DNA from: Celeribacter baekdonensis
GTDB taxonomy: Bacteria > Pseudomonadota > Alphaproteobacteria > Rhodobacterales > Rhodobacteraceae
Length of the DNA stretch: 64,000 nt
Assembly (NCBI RefSeq): GCF_003047105.1
Contig: NZ_CP028472.1
Coordinates: 186,001 to 250,000 of the forward strand
Direction of reading: 5' to 3'
The notes under the pieces were generated by a model. The model had not been told where the DNA came from, did no database searches, and worked only from the letters and a program-made list of their open reading frames with translations. Positions 1 to 9,265 of the stretch are shown here, in pieces. Both the position numbers and the translations under genes were made by a program. Within the stretch, counting starts at the first letter, position 1; each line of letters opens with the position of its first letter.

Positions 1-1
1 T

Positions 2-1276
2 GATGCGGATTGGGACATGGATACCCTGCTGACCAATGTCGATGATCGCAGCGTGCGCACGCCCTACCTGCGTTCGGTTGCACCGCCCAGTGAAATCGAC
101 AAGGCGATTGCCCTGATCAAAAAGGCCAAGCGCCCTGTCCTGGTCTGCGGCGGCGGTGTGCATGGCGCAGATGCCTGCGACGAGGTGACTGCATTTGCCG
201 ACCGTTTGGGCGCGCTGGTGGTCACCAGCCTGTCCGGCAAAGGGTCCGTGCCCGAAACTCGCGATTATGTGGCGGGCGTGCTCAATCCGCTTGGGTCTAA
301 GGCGGCAATTGATCTGGTTCCTGAGGCGGATTTGGTGATCTGGTGCGGGTCCAAGGTCAGCCAGAACACCGGCATGAACTGGTCTTTGCCGACAGCGGAA
401 CAGGCCACCATAACCATCGACTTTGATCCGCTTGAACATGGCCGCACCTTCCGTCCGACAGTGCCGCTTTTGGGCGATGTGCGCAGCATGGTTCAGGCGC
501 TGGATGCCGCCCTTGGCGAAAGCCGCGCCGATGCCAACCCCGAGTGGATGGCCCGCATTGCCGAGGTCAAGGCGGAGTGCGACAAACTCAAGGCCGTTGA
601 AATGGCATCGGATCAAATTCCGGTCCTGCCGCCGCGCGTCATGGCCGAACTCGACAAACGCTTGGGTGAAAAGGACATTGTGGTCTCAGACGCGTCCTTT
701 TCTGCCGGGTGGATTTCCGGCTATCTGCCCGCGCGCAAAACGGGGCGAAAATTCGTCTTTGCCCGCGGCCAAGGCGGGCTTGGCTATTCCGTTCCCGGTG
801 CCATCGGCGTTGCGTCGGTCATCGAAGAGGGCGGGCACGTTGTGACACTGGCTGGCGACGGTGCCTTTTCCTACACCATTGGCGAGCTGGCCACGCAGGC
901 GCAGTACAACATGCCGATCGTGAACATCGTCATCAACAATGGCACATTGGGTTGGATTAAGCTGTGGCAGGAAATCTTTTTCAAGAACCCGCAATCCTGC
1001 GCCCTGGAAAAGCAGGATTACGTTCCCGGATATGCAGCTGCGGCGGCGGGGCTTGGGCTGAAAGGCATCTATGTCGAAAAGCCCGATGACATCGGTAAGG
1101 CACTGGACGAGGCCTTTGCCCATGACGGGCCCTCGGTTGTCGAGGTGCGTATTGATGATCGTGCCACACCGATCCATTCCTTCAAGCGCCGTATGCGTGA
1201 ACCCGAAGACAAGCCGCGTCCGCGGCCCGGCACGGTCTATAAGCTGCGCGAATGGAAAATCTCTCCGGATTTGTAA
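2..1276 (+). CDS. Thiamine-diphosphate-dependent enzyme (acetolactate synthase / decarboxylase superfamily), 5'-truncated
   Basis: The reading frame is open from base 2, so the start lies outside the window. The visible 420 or so residues hold the central domain (from about residue 25, including KRPVLVCGGGVHG) and the C-terminal ThDP-binding domain. The latter contains the GDG...NN cofactor signature: GDGAFSYTIGELATQAQ near residue 280 and INNGTLGW near 306. This is the family fold of acetolactate synthase, benzoylformate decarboxylase, glyoxylate carboligase and relatives. The N-terminal domain with the catalytic glutamate is missing here, so the substrate cannot be assigned. A strong hairpin terminator follows the stop codon, so this is the last gene of its transcript. 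Confidence 0.85.
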   Translation, partial: DADWDMDTLLTNVDDRSVRTPYLRSVAPPSEIDKAIALIKKAKRPVLVCGGGVHGADACDEVTAFADRLGALVVTSLSGKGSVPETRDYVAGVLNPLGSKAAIDLVPEADLVIWCGSKVSQNTGMNWSLPTAEQATITIDFDPLEHGRTFRPTVPLLGDVRSMVQALDAALGESRADANPEWMARIAEVKAECDKLKAVEMASDQIPVLPPRVMAELDKRLGEKDIVVSDASFSAGWISGYLPARKTGRKFVFARGQGGLGYSVPGAIGVASVIEEGGHVVTLAGDGAFSYTIGELATQAQYNMPIVNIVINNGTLGWIKLWQEIFFKNPQSCALEKQDYVPGYAAAAAGLGLKGIYVEKPDDIGKALDEAFAHDGPSVVEVRIDDRATPIHSFKRRMREPEDKPRPRPGTVYKLREWKISPDL

Positions 1277-1317
1277 GGACGGTTCAGAAAATCATGTCGT
1301 TTGACGCGATGGACATT

Positions 1318-1342
1318 AAGGGCGGGGGATTTCCCCGCCCTT
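1318..1342 (+). terminator. Intrinsic terminator-like hairpin after the ThDP enzyme
   Basis: A perfect 10-bp GC-rich stem (AAGGGCGGGG at 1318-1327, CCCCGCCCTT at 1333-1342) with a 5-nt loop is followed by the T-rich stretch TTGGTTTGTT. It lies about 40 bases after the stop codon. The rest of the gap to 1453 shows nothing clear. The next gene converges from the other strand and could use the same structure. Confidence 0.7.
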
Positions 1343-1453
1343 GGTTTGTTCTGTCACAGTAACATATTGGCAGAGAACCAGCGATCAGAGGGTCACTGTT
1401 GTGGGTGCACGCAGGTGAGAGTTTGCGCCTGTTCACAGCGTTGAAAGCATCCC

Positions 1454-3004
1454 TTAATGCGCTGCGCCGCTTACCCCTTTGCCCGGTTTGCGCATCAACA
1501 GAGCCGCCAAAGCCAAGCCGGCAAAAAGCACGGAGATCAACACAAAAATGTCGATGAAGGACATCACGGTCGCCTGCGTCTTCAGCCGCCCCGCCATTTG
1601 CACAAGCGCGCCCGCTTGACCGTCATACCCGCGTGCCGTCAAATTGGCTGCCATCATGTTGAGTTGGCGCATCGCTTCGCTGCTGGACCACGTGATCGCC
1701 TCGCTGAGCCGCGCGTAATGCAATTCCCCCCGGTTTGTCAGGATCGTGTTGATCACCGCAAGCCCCATCGCACCGCCAAGGTTTCGCATCAGGTTAAACA
1801 ACCCCGATCCCCCCTTCATTTTGTCCGGGGATAAGGTGCTTAGTGCCAAATTGTTGATCGGCACCATGGACAGCATCAGGGACATGCCTCTGAGGATTTG
1901 TGGCCAAAGCAGTTCGTGAAAGTCCCAGTCGTCGGTCATGCCGGTCAACATCTTTGTTGACGCCGCAAAGCCCAAAAATCCAACAAGCAGCATCAGGCGC
2001 AGATCCACTTTGGAGGCCAGAAAACCGGCCAATGGAGCGGTCGCGAACATCGCGAGGCCAGAGACAAACACTGTCTCCCCAATCATCAAGCTGTCGTAGC
2101 CACGAATGGACGCGAGATAGAGCGGGTAGAGATAGGTCAGCCCGTAAAGGCCGATCCCCATGACAAAGCTAAAGGCCGATCCAATGGCAAAATTGACGTT
2201 GGTGAAGGCAGACAGATCGACGATCGGTTCGTCCCGCGTGAGAGCGCGCCAAAAGCTGACAACTCCGCCGACCACCATGATCACCGCAACACCCGCCACG
2301 GCCTGATCTTGGAACCAATCGTTGGACGCGCCTTCTTCCAGGACATATTCCAACCCGCCAAGGAACGCCGCCAAAGCGGCCAGACCCCACCAGTCAAAGC
2401 GGTGAAACAGCCGCCAGTTTGGGCGGTCAAAGTCGATGAGGAACAAAGCCCCAAGCGTCACCCCAATGCCCGGAATGACGTTGACCAAAAACAACCAATG
2501 CCACGACATGGTGTGGCTGAGATAGCCGCCCACGGTCGGCCCAACGGTGGGGGCCAGCGTGGCGATCAAACCGATCATGGGCGACACGATATTGCGCTTT
2601 GAGGCCGGGAAGATGGTGAAGGCGGCGGCAAAGACCGAGGGGATCATGCCACCGCCCAGAAACCCCTGTAAGGCCCGCCAAATGATCATTTCATTGATGC
2701 TACCGGAGGTCGCGCACAGAAAACTTGAAGCCGTAAAACCCGCAGCCGAGAGGGTGAACAGGGTTCTCGTCGACATCATCCGCGCAAGAAAGGCGGAGAG
2801 CGGGATCATGATCACCTCAGCGATGAGATAACTGGTCTGAACCCAGCTGATCTCATCGGGACTGGCGGCCAAGCCGGCCTGAATTTCGGCCAATGAGGCA
2901 GAGACAATTTGAATGTCGAGGATCGCCATGAACATACCGACCACCATCACCAAAAAGGCAGCGATGCGGCGCGGTGTTAACTCCGGTTCGACAGGGGCTG
3001 ACAT
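1454..3004 (-). CDS. emrB: DHA2-family MFS multidrug efflux transporter (EmrB/QacA type)
   Basis: This 516-residue hydrophobic protein would be the inner-membrane pump of an EmrAB-type drug efflux system driven by the proton gradient. It has the DHA2 hallmarks: a first helix MVVGMFMAILDIQIVSASLAEIQ, the region WVQTSYLIAEVIMIPLSAFLARMMSTRTLF, and a motif-C-like helix GLIATLAPTVGPTVGGYL. About 14 membrane segments are expected. The start MSAPVEPELTPRRI at 3004 is preferred to the longer frame because it begins 4 bases after the stop of the HlyD/EmrA partner (3009). An 86-residue extension would overlap that gene. The two genes form an operon reading leftwards, divergent from a TetR gene. The drug or solvent exported is unknown. 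Confidence 0.92.
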   Translation of the reverse strand: MSAPVEPELTPRRIAAFLVMVVGMFMAILDIQIVSASLAEIQAGLAASPDEISWVQTSYLIAEVIMIPLSAFLARMMSTRTLFTLSAAGFTASSFLCATSGSINEMIIWRALQGFLGGGMIPSVFAAAFTIFPASKRNIVSPMIGLIATLAPTVGPTVGGYLSHTMSWHWLFLVNVIPGIGVTLGALFLIDFDRPNWRLFHRFDWWGLAALAAFLGGLEYVLEEGASNDWFQDQAVAGVAVIMVVGGVVSFWRALTRDEPIVDLSAFTNVNFAIGSAFSFVMGIGLYGLTYLYPLYLASIRGYDSLMIGETVFVSGLAMFATAPLAGFLASKVDLRLMLLVGFLGFAASTKMLTGMTDDWDFHELLWPQILRGMSLMLSMVPINNLALSTLSPDKMKGGSGLFNLMRNLGGAMGLAVINTILTNRGELHYARLSEAITWSSSEAMRQLNMMAANLTARGYDGQAGALVQMAGRLKTQATVMSFIDIFVLISVLFAGLALAALLMRKPGKGVSGAAH

Positions 3005-3008
3005 TGGT

Positions 3009-4168
3009 TTACTCGACGCTTGCAAGGGCGGTGTCGGTCTCCGGTGCTGTGCGGGTATCCACCGCCACCACTGCCGAAAGTCCGGCCCGAAGCTGGCCAT
3101 TTGCCAATGCGTCAGCGGGGAGGGAAATACGAACGGGCACGCGTTGAACAACCTTGGTGAAGTTTCCCGTGGCGTTATCGGCAGGCAGCAAGGAAAACAC
3201 GGAGCCTGTGGCCGGTGCGACGGACGCGACGGTTCCCTCAAAGGTCTGCCCCGACAGCGCATCTAAGCTCAGCTCTACCTTTGCGCCGGGCACGACGCCT
3301 GACATCTGGGTTTCCTTGAAATTGGCCTCGATATAGAGCGCATTGTTTGGAACCAGCGCGGCCAACCGTGTGCCCACAGAGACCAAGTCACCGATTTCCA
3401 GCGAGAGATTGGCCAATGTGCCGTCTGCGGGGGCATGCAGAACAGTCAAATCGAGATTTCTCTGGGCTTGCTCGACGGCCAATTCCAATTCGTGGCGGCC
3501 GCCCTCAGATTCTGCGCGTTGGGCAATCAACACATCGACTTCAGCTTTTGCACTGAGTTCTGCTGCGCGCGCTTTGGCCAAATTGGCGGTTGCTGTGTCG
3601 AAATTCTCGGTTGCGGTGTCAAGTTGGGCTTGGGTGCTCACCTTGCGTTCGGCCAAGCCACTGACCCGCTCAAGCGTAGAGGCGGCGGCGCGCAACTGCG
3701 CTTCTGTGGCGGCCCGTTCGGCGGCGGCACTCGTCACGGCAGCACGTGCCGCGGCGGTCTGTGCATCAATCCGGGCCAGAGTGCGCCCCGCCGTTTCCAC
3801 CCGGCTCTTGGCCGTGTCCAGTGCAATGCGGTAATCGCCATCGTCCAGACGCAGCAAAACATCGCCAGCTTTGACATGGGCGTTCTCAGTGGCGGGAAGG
3901 TCGACAACATAGCCTGACACTTGGCTAGAAATCAGGGCGATATCGGCCTGAACATAGGCATCGTCGGTCTCGACCATAAAGCGTCCAACGGTCCAGAAAT
4001 GATGGCCTTGGTAGGTTGCGCCCCCAATCACGGCCAAGGCCAAAACGGAAAGAACCGCCATTTTGCGGCGGCTCTTAGGCGGCGCATCTGAGGCGGCCGG
4101 GGGGGCGTCGGATCTACGGAGATGGGGTCAGGTCCCTCAGTGAGGGTCCCACGATCTGGCTTTGTCAT
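3009..4168 (-). CDS. emrA: HlyD/EmrA-family membrane fusion protein, start region apparently frameshifted
   Basis: This is the periplasmic adaptor that would link the EmrB-type pump to the outer membrane. As read, the intact frame starts at ATG 4061 (350 aa) with a membrane anchor MAVLSVLALAVIGGATY. A biotinyl-lipoyl-like domain (DDAYVQADIALISSQVSGYV), an Ala/Glu-rich coiled coil and a beta-barrel follow. That start has no convincing ribosome site. An ATG at 4168 has a good one (AAGGAT 7 bases upstream) and begins MTKPDRGTLTEG, but sits in another frame. Adding one G to the seven-G run at 4099-4105 joins both frames into a 386-residue protein with a cytoplasmic Pro-rich tail, the usual EmrA layout. 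It could be a real lesion or a sequencing error. Confidence 0.85.
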
Positions 4169-4236
4169 TTTAATATCCTTCGTGTGCCATCATGTGTGCG
4201 CCAATGGCGTCGTCCAGTCGGATCAAGGCAGATCGG

Positions 4237-4260
4237 CAATCGAACTATGCGGTTCGATTG
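4237..4260. promoter_or_regulatory. TetR operator 1 (ATCGAAC-N6-GTTCGAT)
   Basis: A perfect inverted repeat with 9-bp arms (CAATCGAAC / GTTCGATTG) and a 6-nt spacer lies in the divergent region between the emrAB-like pair and the TetR gene. Its core is identical to a second site 59-61 bases to the right. Size and position fit a TetR operator controlling both directions; the assignment to the adjacent TetR is inference. Confidence 0.8.
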
Positions 4261-4297
4261 ATGATATAGGGCGGGTGTGGGATGCGATCAAGGCTTT

Positions 4298-4317
4298 ATC
4301 GAACCGACTGGTTCGAT
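4298..4317. promoter_or_regulatory. TetR operator 2 (ATCGAAC-N6-GTTCGAT)
   Basis: This second copy of the operator core, ATCGAAC CGACTG GTTCGAT, is centred about 35 bases before the chosen TetR start codon at 4342. It overlaps the upstream extension of that reading frame, which is one reason to reject the longer start. Confidence 0.8.
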
Positions 4318-4341
4318 TATGGTCAAAACACGGAGGCGAGC

Positions 4342-5043
4342 ATGACCACAGACAACGATCAAAAGACTGACCCCGACCCCGACCCCGCAGCCGGTTCCAT
4401 GGCGAAATGCCGTCGCCATGCAGCAGGCGAAGATCCGGTAAAGCGCGACCAAATTCTCAAAGGCGCTATGAAGGAGTTCATGGAAAATGGGTTCGACGCG
4501 ACCAGTATGAACGAGATTTGCCGCACGGCTGGGGTCTCCAAAGGCACAATTTACGTCTATTTTGCCGATAAGGTGGATTTGTTCGAAGCCCTGATTGCCG
4601 AAGAGCGCGACAAGATATTTGTGGGCATTGAGGCCCTGCTGGAAGAGGATATTCCACTTAAAAATAAGCTGACGTTGTTTGGCCAGAAGATGGTGGAAAT
4701 CCTATGTTCGGATCGGGTGATCCGGTCGCAACGGATCGTTGCGGGCATCGTTGATCGGATGCCTGCGGTTGGCGCGCGGTTCTACGACTCGGGCGCAGTG
4801 CGGACACAGATGGCGCTGGCGGCTTTGTTTGAGCGCGAACACGCGGCGGGCCGTATTCTCATTCCTGATGCCAAGAGGGCGGGCGTCCAATTCGTCGAAC
4901 TGGCCACTGCGGGCCTTTGGCGTGCGCGACTGTTCGGGAAAAGGACCACTGCTCCGACCTCTGAGGAGATGAATGTCACCGTAGAGGCGGCGGTGGATAT
5001 GTTTTTGCGCGCTTATGGGGCAAGGCCCGAGCAAGAAGATTGA
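4342..5043 (+). CDS. TetR/AcrR-family repressor of the adjacent efflux genes
   Basis: This 233-residue regulator has a typical TetR N-terminal helix-turn-helix: KRDQILKGAMKEFMENGFDATSM, then a recognition region AGVSKGTIYVYFADK at about residues 60-75. The C-terminal half is the ligand-binding helical domain with the TetR_C form of AcrR-like proteins. The start at 4342 has a GGAGG box 7 bases upstream; the longer frame from 4282 would run through operator 2. It is divergent from the emrAB-like operon and shares a control region with two identical operators. This supports an autoregulated, inducer-released repressor. The inducing compound is unknown. Confidence 0.92.
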   Translation: MTTDNDQKTDPDPDPAAGSMAKCRRHAAGEDPVKRDQILKGAMKEFMENGFDATSMNEICRTAGVSKGTIYVYFADKVDLFEALIAEERDKIFVGIEALLEEDIPLKNKLTLFGQKMVEILCSDRVIRSQRIVAGIVDRMPAVGARFYDSGAVRTQMALAALFEREHAAGRILIPDAKRAGVQFVELATAGLWRARLFGKRTTAPTSEEMNVTVEAAVDMFLRAYGARPEQED

Positions 5044-5288
5044 TCTGATTTTAAGGGTTTATGGGATGTTTGGCGCGGGGACTTTGACGGCGCAAACGCA
5101 TGGATCGACGCCTTGATAGACCAGAATATCGGAGTCTGTCACACCGGCCATTGTCGGCGCGTTCTTGAACGGCGGCTGCCTGCGCTCGTAGGCCCGCGAG
5201 TGTCACAGACAGGGGAGACGTGGCCTAAAGTTTCGATCGCGTTCAGCGGGGCCCTTCACTGTATACTGCCGCATATTGTCTTCCATTT

Positions 5289-5326
5289 GCGAGAATCTCG
5301 CGCTAATAGAACGGTACAGTATCGTT
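5289..5326. promoter_or_regulatory. Two inverted repeats in the PQQ dehydrogenase leader
   Basis: The 350-base gap 5044-5394 holds no convincing gene. Two palindromes lie 70-105 bases before the dehydrogenase start. One is GCGAGA-A-TCTCGC (5289-5301). The other is AACGGTACAGTATCGTT (5310-5326), a near-perfect 17-bp TetR-like operator. The second shares the core TACAGTA with operators at 10267 and 14419. The likely binder is the TetR protein encoded just after the dehydrogenase at 7811. Confidence 0.55.
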
Positions 5327-5394
5327 TCTTTATCGTGTCGCAGCGCACCGCAGCACGTCGACTCCGATGCGATAATTCTTAGTTTGGAGATAAC

Positions 5395-7803
5395 ATGGAC
5401 AACAAAACGCACACTGGGGCCTCTGGCCCCGGCCCACTTCGTATTGTCTTGTGGCTATTGGGCGGGCTTTTGGCGCTCGCAGGCTTAGGACTTGCGTTGG
5501 GAGGGCTCAAACTCGTCTCCCTTGGTGGGAGCTGGTACTATTTGATCGCAGGTCTGGGTCTGGTCGCTGCGGGCATCCTTTATGTGACACGCAAACCGGC
5601 GGCGGCACTGGTTTTGGCCGCAGTGACTTTGGGCACCCTGGTTTGGGCGCTTTGGGAAGTGGGCGTCAATTTCTGGGGTCTTGTGCCACGCTTGGCCCCA
5701 TTCCTCGTGATGGGGCTTGTCGCCGGAGTGATCCATCCGTCGTTGACCGGCGGGCGCTACCGTCGCCAAAGTTTTACTGTTGCGGGCCTTTTTGCCCTTG
5801 CCTTGATCTGGGGTTTCGCCGCCATGTTCAAACCGCATGGGGTGACCATGGCCCAAACGGTGCCACAGCTTGACGAGGTTGAACTTAAGAACGACGGCAG
5901 TGCGAATTGGGAGTTTTACGGCAACGACCCCGCAGGCACAAGGTTCGCGGCCTTCGATCAAATCAACACGGACAACGTGCATGACCTTGAGGTTGCGTGG
6001 ACCTATCGGACGGGGGAGTTGGCCGAAGGCGCGTCAGAATCGCAAAACACCCCAAGCCAAATTGGCGACACAATTTACACCTGTACGCCCACATCCGAAG
6101 TGATCGCTCTGGATGCCGATAGTGGCGCTGAGAAATGGCGTCACCGAGAAGAGTTGAAAAACACCAAAACGGTGTGGAATCGTTGCCGCGGCGTAGGCTA
6201 TTACGAGCCCGCTTCGGTGGCCCGTCCGTTTCCGATCGAGGGCGAAACTCATATCGCACCTGCTGCGGATGCGGCCTGTGCCCGTCGCATCATTCAGGTG
6301 ACAATGGATGCCGATATCGTAGCACTTGATGCCGCCACTGGCATGCGTTGCACGAGCTTTGGCGACGAGGGCAAGGTGTCGATGATGACCGGCCTTGGTG
6401 ATGTGACATTCGGTGCCAGTTTTTCCTATTCCTACACTTCGGCCCCGACGGTGATTGGCAATTTGATCGTCGTCGGCGGATGGGTCTTTGATGGCCGCGC
6501 CTTGGATGAACCTTCTGGCGTCATTCGTGCGTTTTCTGCCGACACCGGGGCGTTGGTTTGGGCGTGGGATCTTGGCAATCCCGAGATCACCAAACTGCCG
6601 CCCGAGGGCGAAACCTACACGCGTTCGACACCAAACATGTGGACCCATCCGGCCTTTGATATGGATTTGGGCCTTGTTTACTTGCCTCTGGGCAATCAAC
6701 AGCCTGACTTCTGGGGTGGGGATCGTCCGGAACTGACCGACACATATTCGTCGGGTTTGGTGGCGCTGGATATTGCCACGGGACGCGAAAAATGGGTCTT
6801 CCAGAGCGTATATCACGACATTTGGGACTATGATCTTGCCTCCCAACCCTCGCTCTATGACATGCCGGACGGGACGCCTGCATTGGCTCTGCCCACCAAA
6901 CGCGGCCAAATCTTTCTTTTGGATCGGCGCACGGGTGATCCGCTTGCGGGTGTCGAAGAACGCCCGGTTCCGCAGGAGGTCGCATATGGCGATTATGTCT
7001 CGCCCACCCAGCCCTACAGCACAGAAATGCCGACGTTTGGCACCGATGCTTTAACCGAACAGGACATGTGGGGTGCCACGTTTTTTGACCAACTGGCCTG
7101 TCGGATCGCGTTCAAAAAGCTCAATTATAAGGGTGAATTCACGGCCCCCCAACGTGAACCCACCCTGATCTATCCGGGCTATTATGGCGGTTTCAATTGG
7201 GGCAGTGCCGCATTGGACAAGCGCAGCGGGTATGTGTTCGTCAACGACATCCGTATGCCGCAGGTCGTGACTTTGCGCCCGGCTGAAGGCGTTGATTTTG
7301 ACGCGTTGGTGTCTGGGCATGGCGTGGGGTCAACCTACCCGATGATTGGCACACCCTTTGTCATTGATCATGCGGCCTTCAATTCGCCGCTTGGCTTGCC
7401 CTGTAACGCGCCGCCATGGGGTGTGTTTGGTGCTGTCGATCTTAAGACGAAATCTCTGGTCTGGGAACGTCCGGCAGGCACTGTCAAAGATGTGCAAATG
7501 GGCGCGCGCCCTGTCGGCCTTTCGATCCCTTTGGGCATGCCCACTTTGGGCGGCGGCGTGGTCACCGCATCGGGTCTGGTTTTTTATGCCGGGACGCAGG
7601 ATTTCTACCTGCGCGCCATGGACATCGAAACCGGCGAAGAGCTTTGGAAAGGCCGTTTGCCTGTGGGCGCTCAGGCCACTCCAATGAGTTACGTCTCGCC
7701 CAAGACGGGCAAGCAGTATATACTCATCGTTGCCGGGGGTGCGCGCCAGTCTCCCGTTCGTGGTGATTATGTGATCGCCTACGCCTTGCCAGATAAGAAG
7801 TAG
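5395..7803 (+). CDS. Membrane-bound PQQ-dependent dehydrogenase, glucose/quinate/shikimate family
   Basis: This 802-residue quinoprotein would oxidise a sugar, polyol or alicyclic acid in the periplasm and pass electrons to ubiquinone. Residues 1 to about 150 form about five membrane helices, including a run of small-residue helices such as GGLLALAGLGLALGG. From about 165 an eight-bladed propeller begins (WEFYGNDPAGTRFAAFDQIN). The segment HDIWDYDLASQPSLYDM at about 474-490 matches the conserved HDxWDxD region carrying the catalytic aspartate. The C-terminal APPWGVFGAVDLKT and IPLGMPTLGGGVVTASGLVFYAGTQD blocks are also family-typical. Length matches membrane glucose/quinate dehydrogenases. 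A TetR gene follows 7 bases later. No pqq biosynthesis genes are in the window. Confidence 0.92.
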   Translation: MDNKTHTGASGPGPLRIVLWLLGGLLALAGLGLALGGLKLVSLGGSWYYLIAGLGLVAAGILYVTRKPAAALVLAAVTLGTLVWALWEVGVNFWGLVPRLAPFLVMGLVAGVIHPSLTGGRYRRQSFTVAGLFALALIWGFAAMFKPHGVTMAQTVPQLDEVELKNDGSANWEFYGNDPAGTRFAAFDQINTDNVHDLEVAWTYRTGELAEGASESQNTPSQIGDTIYTCTPTSEVIALDADSGAEKWRHREELKNTKTVWNRCRGVGYYEPASVARPFPIEGETHIAPAADAACARRIIQVTMDADIVALDAATGMRCTSFGDEGKVSMMTGLGDVTFGASFSYSYTSAPTVIGNLIVVGGWVFDGRALDEPSGVIRAFSADTGALVWAWDLGNPEITKLPPEGETYTRSTPNMWTHPAFDMDLGLVYLPLGNQQPDFWGGDRPELTDTYSSGLVALDIATGREKWVFQSVYHDIWDYDLASQPSLYDMPDGTPALALPTKRGQIFLLDRRTGDPLAGVEERPVPQEVAYGDYVSPTQPYSTEMPTFGTDALTEQDMWGATFFDQLACRIAFKKLNYKGEFTAPQREPTLIYPGYYGGFNWGSAALDKRSGYVFVNDIRMPQVVTLRPAEGVDFDALVSGHGVGSTYPMIGTPFVIDHAAFNSPLGLPCNAPPWGVFGAVDLKTKSLVWERPAGTVKDVQMGARPVGLSIPLGMPTLGGGVVTASGLVFYAGTQDFYLRAMDIETGEELWKGRLPVGAQATPMSYVSPKTGKQYILIVAGGARQSPVRGDYVIAYALPDKK

Positions 7804-7810
7804 CCCGCCT

Positions 7811-8473
7811 ATGACAGACCCCCGCCGTCCCACCACCTCCAAAACATCCCGAGGTGCAACACGACGGCGGGAACTGCTTGTCGAGGCCGCGCGCATTTTT
7901 CTGCGTGACGGCTTGGATGGAACAAGTATGGATGTGATCGCCTCTGAGGCCGGGGCTTCAAAATCCACATTGTATCGGCATTTCGGCGATAAAGACGGGC
8001 TTTTGATCGCTGTGGTGCAATTCCTCTGCGCCGATTTCATCAAAGATATTGATCGCAGCCCAAAGCCGGACTGTGGCCTGCGCGAAGGATTGCGCGCGAT
8101 CCTTTTGCAACTGGTACATGTGCTCTCAAAGCCCAGCCATCCCGATTTTTTCCGACTGATTGTTGCCGGGTCCCAACGCTTGCCACAAGTGGGCGAGGCG
8201 TGGCATGAACATGGCCCGCTGGTGTGGCACGACATGCTTGGCAAAGTCTTCGACGCGCAAATCCAATTGGGGGTTCTGCCGGACGATCTGGATTATAGCG
8301 ACTATCCCGAAATTCTGTTTGACGCGGTGTTCGCCGATATGATCATTCGCACCGCCGTCCTTGGCAAAACTCAGGACGCGGATAAGGCACCCGGTCGCTA
8401 TATCGACAAGTTGCTTGATGGGGTGGTGGCGGGCCTCGCCAGTCAGAGATCCGAGCGCGCGCAAGGGGTGTGA
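7811..8473 (+). CDS. TetR-family regulator, co-transcribed with the PQQ dehydrogenase
   Basis: This 220-residue protein has a clear TetR N-terminal domain: RRRELLVEAARIFLRDGLDGTSMDVIASEAGASKSTLYRHFGDKDGLL at about residues 17-64. A C-terminal effector domain of the TetR_C_AefR-like type follows (HPDFFRLIVAGSQRLPQVGEAWHEHGP). It begins 7 bases after the dehydrogenase stop codon, so it probably shares that transcript and may repress it through the AACGGTACAGTATCGTT site at 5310. A GC-rich hairpin follows at 8483-8510. Inducer unknown. Confidence 0.9.
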   Translation: MTDPRRPTTSKTSRGATRRRELLVEAARIFLRDGLDGTSMDVIASEAGASKSTLYRHFGDKDGLLIAVVQFLCADFIKDIDRSPKPDCGLREGLRAILLQLVHVLSKPSHPDFFRLIVAGSQRLPQVGEAWHEHGPLVWHDMLGKVFDAQIQLGVLPDDLDYSDYPEILFDAVFADMIIRTAVLGKTQDADKAPGRYIDKLLDGVVAGLASQRSERAQGV

Positions 8474-8482
8474 GCCTTGCTA

Positions 8483-8510
8483 TTGACCGCCGCTTGGTGG
8501 CGGCTGTCAA
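8483..8510. terminator. Hairpin between convergent TetR genes
   Basis: The stem TTGAC-c-GCCGC / GCGGC-t-GTCAA with a 6-nt loop lies between the ends of the two convergent tetR genes. It has no T-run, so termination is inferred from position and stability. Confidence 0.5.
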
Positions 8511-8522
8511 CGTCGCCCCGGC

Positions 8523-9167
8523 TTAAAGCACGCGAAGATGATCGGGTTGTTCGACCAAAGGTCCAAGCAGCACATCGCCAAAAATAGGCTGATACCTTTT
8601 ACGGATGTCCTGATCTTCTTCAAAGGACAGGGCATATTGCCCGATCTGGTGGAAATAGGTGATGCGCGCCCGCACAGTGCTTTCGTCATCGGAATAGCCC
8701 ATGGCCAAAAAGGCCCGGACCAAAAGATCAATGCGCAGAGTGTCGATGTCTTTGATTTCACGCGCGACGGCTGCATCTCTGCGAGACCATTCCCGCACAG
8801 CAAGGTCAAGGCGCGGGCTAAACGGCTTTTCGTCGACCCAAACATGGACAATGTCGCTAAAGAACTGGACGCCGTCGATGTCTTTGGCGTCCTGTAACTG
8901 TAGGAACGGGGCGCAATTTGAGGCCCGCCACAGATCCATGAGGCCGTCGTGAAGATCCTGCAAACTCGAAAAGTGAAAATAGAAACTGCCGCGGGTCACG
9001 CGAAGCAGGCGCGCGAGCCGATCAATCTTGACCGAAGAGATACCGCCGGTTTCAAACGCACCCCGCGCGGCGGCAATCCACGCCTCGCGTGAGAGTGTCT
9101 TGCGCCCTTTCGGGCGCTGAGGCGTATCTTCGGCGTTCCCTGCGGGGCTATCATCGAGATCAGACAC
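8523..9167 (-). CDS. TetR-family regulator downstream of the nucleoside hydrolase
   Basis: The protein has 214 residues if it starts at GTG 9167. That codon is preceded by AAGGAG at 4-10 bases and is preferred to the upstream ATG at 9215. The N-terminal region reads RKTLSREAWIAAARGAFETGG, then VKIDRLARLLRVTRGSFYFHFSSLQDLHDGLMD, a TetR helix-turn-helix. The remainder is an uncharacterised effector domain of the type seen in alphaproteobacterial regulators. It lies 98 bases after the nucleoside hydrolase on the same strand, making it the best local candidate to bind the palindrome at 10267. It could equally act on a distant locus. Confidence 0.88.
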   Translation of the reverse strand: MSDLDDSPAGNAEDTPQRPKGRKTLSREAWIAAARGAFETGGISSVKIDRLARLLRVTRGSFYFHFSSLQDLHDGLMDLWRASNCAPFLQLQDAKDIDGVQFFSDIVHVWVDEKPFSPRLDLAVREWSRRDAAVAREIKDIDTLRIDLLVRAFLAMGYSDDESTVRARITYFHQIGQYALSFEEDQDIRKRYQPIFGDVLLGPLVEQPDHLRVL

Positions 9168-9265
9168 ATCACTCTCCTTTGTCTTGGAGTATACGGATGG
9201 CCAAGCCGGGCACAAGGTGTTGTGCCCTCCCTCAAGCTGAGCCGCGCATGCCTCTGAGTGACGGA

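Noticed and set aside
5044-5394. Short open frames (5113-5382, 5203-5412) before the PQQ dehydrogenase
   Set aside because: No ribosome sites, no protein-like composition, and the region carries operator-like palindromes.
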